Shown: positions 7,229 to 12,577 of the stretch, piece after piece | Layout: the number at the start of each line of letters is the position of its first letter | Position numbering within the stretch: the first letter of the stretch is position 1 | Assembly (NCBI GenBank): GCA_027065635.1 | Contig: JAMONQ010000072.1 | Span: forward strand, 1 to 12,577 | Source: Campylobacterales bacterium | Lineage (GTDB): Bacteria; Campylobacterota; Campylobacteria; Campylobacterales; Hydrogenimonadaceae | DNA length: 12,577 nt | Reading direction: 5' to 3' | Notes under the pieces: model-generated | The model's database searches: none | The model's input: only the letters and a program-made list of their open reading frames with translations | What the model was told of the DNA's origin: nothing | Made by a program: the position numbers and the translations under genes

Positions 7229-8855
7229 TGTCTGCATTTTTGGCTGCGAGAGAGGCCTTTGCAAACGCGAGTATGGATGGGTTGGGATCTTGCAGTCTGG
7301 ATGTGAACTCCGGATGGAACTGCACACCCACGAACCACGGATGCCCCTCTACTTCGACAGCCTCTATGAGCCCGTTGGACTCGCCCGATACGATCATTCC
7401 GCCCTCTTCGAGCCTCTTTCGATATGCAGGGTTCGCCTCATATCTGTGTCTATGGCGCTCATAGATGATCTTTTTGCCTCCATAGGCTTCAAAGAGCCTG
7501 CTCCCCTCTTTTATTTCGCAAGGATATGCACCAAGGCGCATGGTTCCGCCGAGAGGACTTTTGTGTGTACGCACCTGTTTCTGGCCGGATCGGTCTATAA
7601 ATTCGTCTATAAGATATATGACCGGCTCTTCGGTCTCGGGGTCGAACTCTACGGAATTGGCCTCCTTTATCCCCAAAACGTTTCTCGCATACTCTATGAG
7701 GCTCAACTGCATTCCAAGACATATCCCAAGATACGGAATTTCATTCTCCCTCGCATACCTTATCGCCTCTATCTTTCCTTCAACGCCCCTTACGCCGAAT
7801 CCTCCGGCGACCAGTATCCCGTCTACATCGCCGATCGTCTCTTCGACACCCTTCTCTTCTATATCTTCGCTATCCACCCAGTGTATGTTGATTCTGGTAT
7901 CGAGAGCGGCGCCGGCATGGATGAGAGCCTCCGTCAAGGATTTGTAGGACTCCTTCAGATCCAGATACTTTCCAACGAACGCGATGGTTATCTCGTCGCG
8001 CGGTGCGATGATTCTTTTTACCAGAATATCCCACTCCTCCATATTGGGCTCCGCATCCGTCAGGCGGAACCGCTTGATGAGAGGGTGCATGATGCCGTCT
8101 TTGAGGAAATTCAGAGGTACCTGATAGATCGTCGGCGCATCCATACACTCGATGACGCTATCCATATCCACGTCACAGCTTACGGCGATCTTCTTGCGAA
8201 GCTCTTTGGGAAGCGGCTTTTCGCAACGGGCTATGATCATATGCGGAGTTATACCGATACGTCTTAGCTCCTGCACGCTATGCTGGGTAGGTTTTGTCTT
8301 CAGCTCTCCGGCAGCCTGAATGTATGGCACGAGAGTGACATGGATATTTATTACCCGCTCGCTGCCGAGCTCATGCTTTATCTGGCGGATAGTCTCCAGA
8401 AACGGCAGTCCTTCGATATCTCCGACGGTACCGCCAAGTTCGACGATGAGAATATCTTTTCCTTTGCCCGCTTCGAATATCCGCTGCTTCACCTCTCCTA
8501 CAATATGCGGGATAACCTGGATCGTCTTCCCGAGATACTCCCCCTTGCGCTCCTTCGTGAGAACGGAGTGGTAGATCTGGCCCGTGGTGAAGTTGTTCTT
8601 TTTGCCGAGATCCACATTCAAGAAACGCTCGTAGTGGCCAAGATCGAGGTCCGTTTCCGCGCCGTCGGCAGTGACGAAGACTTCGCCGTGCTCAAGAGGA
8701 CTCATGGTCCCGGGGTCCATATTGAGATAAGGATCCATCTTCAGGATGGAGACATCAAGCCCCGTCTGCTTGAGCAGCGTCCCGATACTCGCTGCCGTGA
8801 TCCCCTTGCCAAGAGAGCTCAAAACTCCGCCCGTTACGAAAATATATTTTGTCAT
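7221..8855 (-). CDS. pyrG: CTP synthase (glutamine-hydrolysing)
   Basis: Makes CTP from UTP using ATP and glutamine-derived ammonia, the last step of pyrimidine nucleotide synthesis; cytosolic, forming tetramers. The 544 residues match the usual length. The synthetase domain starts MTKYIFVTGGVLSSLGKG with the P-loop-like GKG, and carries DPYLNMDPGTMSP (41-53), VELGGTVGDIE (138-148) and KTKPTQHSV (186-194). The C-terminal class I glutamine amidotransferase domain has GGFGVRG (351-357), the nucleophile in LGICLGMQ (Cys379), and the catalytic pair in FHPEF (His514, Glu516). All active-site residues are present. A GAGG ribosome binding site sits about eight bases before the ATG. It overlaps recJ at its 3' end and has its own candidate promoter in the 85-bp gap after the antiporter gene. 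It ends in TAG. Confidence 0.98.
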   Translation of the reverse strand: MTKYIFVTGGVLSSLGKGITAASIGTLLKQTGLDVSILKMDPYLNMDPGTMSPLEHGEVFVTADGAETDLDLGHYERFLNVDLGKKNNFTTGQIYHSVLTKERKGEYLGKTIQVIPHIVGEVKQRIFEAGKGKDILIVELGGTVGDIEGLPFLETIRQIKHELGSERVINIHVTLVPYIQAAGELKTKPTQHSVQELRRIGITPHMIIARCEKPLPKELRKKIAVSCDVDMDSVIECMDAPTIYQVPLNFLKDGIMHPLIKRFRLTDAEPNMEEWDILVKRIIAPRDEITIAFVGKYLDLKESYKSLTEALIHAGAALDTRINIHWVDSEDIEEKGVEETIGDVDGILVAGGFGVRGVEGKIEAIRYARENEIPYLGICLGMQLSLIEYARNVLGIKEANSVEFDPETEEPVIYLIDEFIDRSGQKQVRTHKSPLGGTMRLGAYPCEIKEGSRLFEAYGGKKIIYERHRHRYEANPAYRKRLEEGGMIVSGESNGLIEAVEVEGHPWFVGVQFHPEFTSRLQDPNPSILAFAKASLAAKNADNE

Positions 8856-8892
8856 ATCCGCCTCACCGTCACTTTGATTGGTCTGATCCGGA

Positions 8893-8901
8893 ATTTTATC
8901 A
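8893..8901 (-). promoter_or_regulatory. Candidate extended -10 promoter of pyrG-recJ
   Basis: Minus-strand TGATAAAAT (TGn plus a near-consensus -10) lies 38 bases before the pyrG ATG, predicting a leader of about 30 bases. The same TGATA-type extended -10 occurs before the antiporter gene and before the SQR-like gene. Just upstream are three octamers (CAAAGAGG at 8900-8907 and 8927-8934, CTAAGAGG at 8910-8917, plus-strand sense). There is no clear -35. Confidence 0.4.
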
Positions 8902-8940
8902 AAGAGGTGCTAAGAGGCGCCTTGCACAAAGAGGCAAGCG

Positions 8941-10545
8941 CTAAAAGCCAAGCCTGCATCTCATGGCTTCGGCCACAAGTCTTTTTGCCATCTCTTCACT
9001 CTGGATCACCAGATGGTCTATCTTCAGATCGTCGATCATCTGCGCTTCCGTTTCGCTCTGTACCTTGACCACCACATTGGCCATCGGAGCGACACGATTG
9101 AGAGCTTCGCAGATCAGTCTCAAGTGGTGCGGATTGTCCACTGCCACGATTACGGCGCTCGCCTTGTCCACATCAAAGTTTTTCAGCACCTCTTCGTTTG
9201 CGGCATTCGCAAAAAAGATCGGCTCTCCCATCTTCTGCCCCAGCTCCATACGATGAATATCGTGCTCCAGTATCACGTACTGTACGCCCTGCTTTTTGAG
9301 CTCCGCCGCCACATATCTGCCAAGCGGACCGTACCCGCAGACTACGACGTGGTCTCTAAATCCCGTAGAGTGCAAGATAGGCTCCGGCTCCGGCTCCCGA
9401 TAGAAAAGATCCGCTATTCTCCTGATGTTCGCGAGTATGAAGACGGATACGATCATGGAGAGCACTACGGCCGCCAGGAGTATCTGAACGGATCTCGGAT
9501 CGAGCAGATCGCTGGATGACGCCAGTGCGAAGACAGCCAAAGAGAACTCTCCCACCTGCGAAAGTGCCAGCGCGGTTTTGAGAGCGACACGCATTCTGGT
9601 GAAGAAGCGGAGGAAAAAGAGTATGACCAGAAACTTGACGACCATGATGACGATTGCCGCCGCAACGATCCAGCCGAGATTTTTGGCCACTACGGAAAGA
9701 TCGATCTGCATTCCTACGGTAACGAAAAAGAGCCCGAGAAGCAGGTCTCTAAAAGGGATCAGCTCCGCTTCTATCTGATACTTGTATTTTGTCTCCGCGA
9801 GCATCATTCCCGCCAAAAAGGCACCGAGAGAGTAGGTGAAACCGAACAGATGGGCAAGCTCGGCGGAGCCTATCACCAAAAAGAGCACCGTACCCATGAA
9901 TATCTCCGAAGAGTCGGCTTTTATTATCCATCCGAGAAGCCACTCGAACACATACTTGCCGAGCAGATATATCGTCACCCCGACGATTACCGCATCTATC
10001 GCGATCATCTGGAGCATTCCGACTATATCGGTACTGTTGGAGGAGAAGATCGTGATCATAAGAAGTATCGGTATGACAGCCATATCCTGGAAGATCAGGA
10101 TGCCCACCGACTTTCTGCCGTACGGCGCCTGAATCTGCCCCGTTTCATTCAGCGTCTTCAAGACGATAGCGGTAGAAGAGAGCGCAAGAGCGAACCCCGT
10201 TATGATCGCTCCTTCTATCTTCATGCCGAACCAGTAGGCCGCCATGCCGAAAACCGCCGCACTCAACAGCAGCTGCATCGACCCGAACAGCAGCACCTCT
10301 CGCCTCATCGCCACAAGCTGCCTGAATGAAAACTCGAGGCCGATCGTGAACATCAGGAAAACTATCCCGAACTCCGCTATCTCGTTCAGCTCGTCGATAT
10401 TTCCTTTGTGAAAGCCGAACATAGCCGAGATAGCGACGCCGGTAGCGATATAGCCGATGATCGTAGGTACCCCGGCTCTCTTCAGAAGGGAGTTGATGGC
10501 TACCGAGATGAACATGGCCGCAAGTATAACGCTCAGGTAGGTCAT
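8941..10545 (-). CDS. CPA2-family cation:proton antiporter with RCK domain (KefB/KefC-like)
   Basis: Inner-membrane antiporter exchanging monovalent cations (K+ or Na+) for protons, used for pH and ion homeostasis. Residues 1-~378 are a Na+/H+-exchanger domain with about 12 hydrophobic helices. It includes GLEFSF (69-74), SSTAIVLKTL (123-132), GILIFQDMAVIP (148-159) with the QD pair characteristic of Kef/CPA2 transporters, YSLGAFLAGMMLAET (238-252), and the PFRDLLLGLFFVTVGM helix (264-279). Residues ~398-515 are a TrkA-N/RCK nucleotide-binding domain with VVCGYGPLG (401-409) and an acidic residue at the end of strand 2 (ILEHD), suiting NAD(H) or ATP. The terminal TrkA-C domain is absent, as in many Kef proteins. 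It appears to be a single-gene unit with its own promoter, and AAGGG lies about seven bases before the ATG. Substrate and any glutathione gating cannot be read from sequence. It ends in TAG. Confidence 0.92.
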   Translation of the reverse strand: MTYLSVILAAMFISVAINSLLKRAGVPTIIGYIATGVAISAMFGFHKGNIDELNEIAEFGIVFLMFTIGLEFSFRQLVAMRREVLLFGSMQLLLSAAVFGMAAYWFGMKIEGAIITGFALALSSTAIVLKTLNETGQIQAPYGRKSVGILIFQDMAVIPILLMITIFSSNSTDIVGMLQMIAIDAVIVGVTIYLLGKYVFEWLLGWIIKADSSEIFMGTVLFLVIGSAELAHLFGFTYSLGAFLAGMMLAETKYKYQIEAELIPFRDLLLGLFFVTVGMQIDLSVVAKNLGWIVAAAIVIMVVKFLVILFFLRFFTRMRVALKTALALSQVGEFSLAVFALASSSDLLDPRSVQILLAAVVLSMIVSVFILANIRRIADLFYREPEPEPILHSTGFRDHVVVCGYGPLGRYVAAELKKQGVQYVILEHDIHRMELGQKMGEPIFFANAANEEVLKNFDVDKASAVIVAVDNPHHLRLICEALNRVAPMANVVVKVQSETEAQMIDDLKIDHLVIQSEEMAKRLVAEAMRCRLGF

Positions 10546-10566
10546 GGGGTGCCCTTTTTATAAAAG

Positions 10567-10575
10567 ATTATATCA
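10567..10575 (-). promoter_or_regulatory. Extended -10 promoter of the antiporter gene
   Basis: Minus-strand TGATATAAT, a perfect extended -10 (TGn then TATAAT), is placed 22 bases before the antiporter ATG, so the leader is very short (about 12-16 bases) and holds the AAGGG ribosome binding site. No -35 match is visible, which extended -10 promoters tolerate. The same AT-rich patch carries a plus-strand TATAAA at 10559-10564, so it could fire in both directions. Confidence 0.55.
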
Positions 10576-10659
10576 GATTCTGTGCAAAAGAGAGTCGATC
10601 ATATGAAGCAGGCTCCCCAGAACAAGGGGGCCGAAAAAGAGTAGACGAAACGCCCTGAC

Positions 10660-10704
10660 AGGAGCTCCGCCTCTTTTCCCGTACGGCGAAGCTCCTCTTT
10701 TTTT
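10660..10704 (+). terminator. Intrinsic terminator oriented on the plus strand
   Basis: Twelve-base arms (10660-10671 and 10685-10696) pair with a single mismatch around a 13-base loop. Seven T residues follow at 10698-10704 on the plus strand. In the minus direction no T-run follows the stem, so it is built to stop plus-strand transcripts, yet every gene nearby is on the minus strand. It lies just past the stop of the 132-residue protein gene. It could block antisense RNA entering that operon or end a small plus-strand RNA. Confidence 0.6.
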
Positions 10705-10709
10705 CAACA

Positions 10710-11108
10710 TCACACGCCTTTTGCCAAATCCTCCGCCCACTGCTTCATCGCATCGTTTGCCTGGGGATTTGGAGCCTCCATGAATGACAATACAAAGCGA
10801 TCGCCAAGGTCGCATATTCCGATGGAACGGGGTCTAAGCGCCGTCACCTCCGGCAAAAGCAGCTCCTTCCCGAAACAGAAGATAATATTTTTGGCGGCGG
10901 CTATACCTTCACCTATCTCCCCCTCTTTCAGGGAGGCGGTATGTGAGTAGTGATCGAAGACCCCTATATAAACCGCTACAGGGTGCGCTTCTATACGCTT
11001 CTTCAAAGCCTCCAGCAGATCGTCTACGCTCTTGAGGCTCGATCTCTCTTTTGATATCTCTACCTTGAATATCGGATACTTCTCTTTAAATGTCAATACT
11101 TCTATCAT
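10710..11108 (-). CDS. Conserved hypothetical protein, operon partner of the SQR-like gene
   Basis: A 132-residue soluble protein with mixed alpha/beta character and no signal peptide or membrane helix. Distinctive stretches are FKEKYPIFKVEI (7-18), a histidine-containing segment AHPVAVYIGVFDHYSHT (41-57; His42, His53, His56), NIIFCFGKEL (74-83), ALRPRSIGICDLGDRFVLSF (90-109) and EAPNPQAN (111-118). I believe this is a small conserved family seen in Campylobacterota and other proteobacteria, possibly the one named DUF6858, but I hold that label loosely; no function is known to me. The clustered histidines and Cys78/Cys99 could bind a metal, which is inference. It starts 12 bp after the SQR-like gene with a clear AAGGA ribosome binding site six bases before the ATG, so the two are co-transcribed and may act together. 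It ends in TGA. Confidence 0.85.
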   Translation of the reverse strand: MIEVLTFKEKYPIFKVEISKERSSLKSVDDLLEALKKRIEAHPVAVYIGVFDHYSHTASLKEGEIGEGIAAAKNIIFCFGKELLLPEVTALRPRSIGICDLGDRFVLSFMEAPNPQANDAMKQWAEDLAKGV

Positions 11109-11120
11109 ATTTTTTCCTTT

Positions 11121-12308
11121 TTACAGTCCCGGTATTCTCGGGATCTTTCCCAGTTTCGAGTTGCGGCAGTACCAACCCCACCCCTTCTTGAGCCAGTGAC
11201 CTACGACAGGCATAGGTATCATCTTTCCGCCCCTGTTGTCGCGATACACGAATGCGGCGCCGTCGCCGCTATCCATGATGCAGAGTATATTAAGGTGCTC
11301 CAGATACCCTTTTCGCTCGTCGCTTCCTTTTGCTATGGCATCGATATTGAATGCGACATTTCTCGCCATCACTTCGGCGATATGCCCCTGTTTGGCGCGC
11401 CAGTCGGGCCCGTCGATCGCCGCCGAATCCCCGATGGCGAATATGTTGTATCGCTCAGGCGTCTCATCGTAGTCGTGAACCGCTTCGCAATAGTCGTTGA
11501 TGCGGATCAGCCCCGCCTCGTTTAGCGGCAAGTCGGAGTTTTTGAATACAGGATGGCCGTCCCCTGCCGGAATGAACATTGTAAAATCGCTCTCCAGCCT
11601 GCTCTCGTCTTCGAAAACTATTCCCCCCTCTTCAAACCTTTTTATCTTCTTGCCGAAATGTTTTTTGATCCCAAGCCTCTTGAAATAGAGATCCATCATC
11701 TTCAGAGCCTGAGGCCCCATTCTTGCGCCGGGCTTTTGCATCGGAGCGAAGAAGGTAAGCTCGAAGCGCTCCCGTATACCGCGTTTTTTGAGCATATTGT
11801 GAACATTGAAGAGCACTTCAAAAGCTGGGCCTCCGCGAACATTGCTCGGATCTTTCGGATTGCCGCCGAACCCCATGGCGATCCTGCCGCCTCCCCTCGC
11901 TATCAAATCGTCGATGCGCTCCTTTATTCTCAAAGCCTCGTCTGGCTTGCCGCAGATGGAGAGGAAGTGTTCGCTCCCTTCGTGCTTCACCTTGCCGCTG
12001 CCCATAGCTATAACCAGATAATCGCACAGGTATTCACCGTTTTTGCAGACTACCCTGCGCTCTTTGGACCGGATCTGCTCGACACTGTCCACTATCAACT
12101 CGAAACCGTGTACGTCGGCCAGATCCTTCAGGGGAATACTCACATCCTCCATGGTCGCTTCTCCGGTCGGTATCCAGATCGAAGTCGGATAGATATAGAA
12201 AAAGTCACGATCGGAGATCAACGTCACCGAATATCCCTTTTTCCGAAGGAATATAGCCGCTTCCACGCCTGCGAACCCGCCTCCGAGTATCAATACTTTT
12301 CTTCTCAT
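11121..12308 (-). CDS. SQR-superfamily FAD/NAD(P)-dependent oxidoreductase, atypical
   Basis: A 395-residue flavoprotein of the family that includes sulfide:quinone oxidoreductase and type II NADH dehydrogenase. The N-terminal FAD-binding motif is ILGGGFAGVEAA (7-18). The second half of the FAD site is NIFAIGD (288-294). The C-terminus ends in HWLKKGWGWY (371-380), an aromatic and basic amphipathic stretch that could touch the membrane. There is no signal peptide. Cys119 (LSICGKPDEA) aligns by eye with the accessory cysteine of bacterial SQR (Cys128 of Acidithiobacillus). The first central redox cysteine, before the GPAYE block, is replaced (NVRGGPAFE, Val157-Arg158), and no cysteine falls at the second position, though Cys274 (NDYC) is near. 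Sulfide oxidation by the usual disulfide mechanism is therefore doubtful. A GGGAGG ribosome binding site precedes the ATG. It is first gene of a two-gene operon and ends in TAA. Confidence 0.85.
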   Translation of the reverse strand: MRRKVLILGGGFAGVEAAIFLRKKGYSVTLISDRDFFYIYPTSIWIPTGEATMEDVSIPLKDLADVHGFELIVDSVEQIRSKERRVVCKNGEYLCDYLVIAMGSGKVKHEGSEHFLSICGKPDEALRIKERIDDLIARGGGRIAMGFGGNPKDPSNVRGGPAFEVLFNVHNMLKKRGIRERFELTFFAPMQKPGARMGPQALKMMDLYFKRLGIKKHFGKKIKRFEEGGIVFEDESRLESDFTMFIPAGDGHPVFKNSDLPLNEAGLIRINDYCEAVHDYDETPERYNIFAIGDSAAIDGPDWRAKQGHIAEVMARNVAFNIDAIAKGSDERKGYLEHLNILCIMDSGDGAAFVYRDNRGGKMIPMPVVGHWLKKGWGWYCRNSKLGKIPRIPGL

Positions 12309-12341
12309 TCAATACCTCCCTGATATTCTTGGAAGCGGTAT

Positions 12342-12350
12342 TTTATATCA
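12342..12350 (-). promoter_or_regulatory. Candidate extended -10 promoter of the SQR-like operon
   Basis: Minus-strand TGATATAAA lies 33 bases before the ATG at 12308, predicting a leader of about 27 bases that contains the GGGAGG ribosome binding site. It is of the same TGATA type as the antiporter and pyrG elements. A second perfect TATAAT occurs further upstream at 12394-12399 on the same strand, so there may be two start sites. No -35 is evident for either. Confidence 0.45.
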
Positions 12351-12381
12351 TACCCGCCCATATCCTTAGAAATTCTCTCCT

Positions 12382-12407
12382 GCGATCGCGCCTATTATAC
12401 CGATCGC
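12382..12407 (-). promoter_or_regulatory. Inverted repeat flanking an upstream TATAAT
   Basis: GCGATCG at 12382-12388 and its inverse CGATCGC at 12401-12407 are separated by 12 bases that contain a minus-strand TATAAT (12394-12399). A dyad centred on a -10 box is how a repressor operator often looks. It may equally be chance, because GCGATCGC is itself a palindrome. It lies in the 161-bp gap 12309-12469, where I see no gene. Confidence 0.3.
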
Positions 12408-12469
12408 CATCACATACTACACTGCGCTCCGAACACCATCGTAACGAGCCCGCCGATTGCTGCTTTACG

Positions 12470-12577
12470 CTATTGGCTCTTGATCTTTTTCTGCACTATA
12501 TCCCATCTGGGATAGACGAATACCGTTTTGCGTTCCACGACGATCTTGTCCGGCGCATCCGTAGCGTAGGCCCTTAT
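12470..12577 (-). CDS. C-terminal end of an unidentified protein, cut by window edge
   Basis: The minus-strand frame is open from the right edge to a TAG at 12472-12470 and encodes the last 35 residues of a protein, with segments DAPDKIVVERKTVFVYPR and WDIVQKKIKSQ. The alternating hydrophobic and charged strand followed by a basic tail reads as real coding sequence, but the fragment is too short to name a family. It is followed by the 161-bp gap before the SQR-like gene, which has its own candidate promoters, so it is probably a separate transcription unit. I see no terminator hairpin directly after its stop. Confidence 0.5.
   Translation of the reverse strand: MRAYATDAPDKIVVERKTVFVYPRWDIVQKKIKSQ

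Noticed and set aside
7229..7327. A longer RecJ start at 7327
   Set aside because: It would add 33 residues with no family match and overlap pyrG by over 100 bases; starts at 7228 or 7237 fit the family.
7026..8267. A 413-codon plus-strand open frame opposite recJ and pyrG
   Set aside because: It lies opposite the conserved motifs of both enzymes and its translation resembles no protein family; it is a shadow of real coding.
8918..8940. Imperfect hairpin after the antiporter gene as a terminator
   Set aside because: It has only 7 bp with a bulge and no T-run on the minus strand.
10573..10710. A 45-codon minus-strand frame starting at a TGATG overlap with the 132-residue protein gene
   Set aside because: Its start would be coupled, but it has no ribosome binding site, its Gly/Arg/Lys-rich sequence comes from the terminator hairpin, and it runs into the antiporter promoter. 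Kept only as a remote possibility.
12309..12469. Possible tRNA or small gene in the gap before the SQR-like operon
   Set aside because: No cloverleaf arms, no CCA end and no convincing open frame with a ribosome binding site; only promoter-like elements and the dyad are visible.

Overview
The window looks like ordinary chromosome of a chemolithotrophic Campylobacterota (Epsilonproteobacteria), with G+C near one half by eye. The pointers are the NifS-NifU pair used by this phylum for general Fe-S assembly, the pyrG-recJ neighbourhood also found in Campylobacter and Helicobacter, a HemJ-type protoporphyrinogen oxidase, and two flavoproteins of the sulfide:quinone oxidoreductase (SQR) superfamily, which suggest sulfur metabolism. 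The moderate G+C is higher than in host-associated Campylobacter or Helicobacter and would fit a vent or sediment lineage. That placement is inference.

Layout. Bases 1-2212 are on the plus strand: the 3' part of nifS, a complete nifU, and a small two-helix membrane protein. Everything from 2225 to the right edge is on the minus strand, so the two blocks converge with only 12 bp between stop codons. Reading the minus strand from the right edge: (a) the C-terminal tail of an unidentified protein; (b) a two-gene operon of an SQR-like FAD oxidoreductase and a small conserved hypothetical protein; (c) a CPA2/Kef-type cation:proton antiporter; (d) pyrG overlapping recJ; (e) a four-gene run of Tat-exported SQR, a small membrane protein, hemJ and a degenerate GGDEF-PilZ protein. 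There are no insertion sequences, CRISPR arrays, tRNA or rRNA genes, and no gene-free stretch longer than about 165 bp.

How the genes work together. NifS and NifU supply Fe-S clusters. The Tat-SQR probably feeds sulfide electrons into the quinone pool on the periplasmic side. HemJ completes protoporphyrin synthesis for cytochromes. The second SQR-like protein has lost recognisable redox cysteines and may use another substrate. PyrG, RecJ and the antiporter are housekeeping.

The observations most worth a second look are: the changed cysteine layout in both SQR-family proteins; sqr, the small membrane gene and hemJ lying in one reading frame separated only by amber codons, with a hairpin just after the first; a strong preference for TAG stops (8 of 13 genes); a plus-strand hairpin plus T-run in a region that has only minus-strand genes; and the degenerate GGDEF-PilZ protein. 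I did not find an obviously new multi-gene system.
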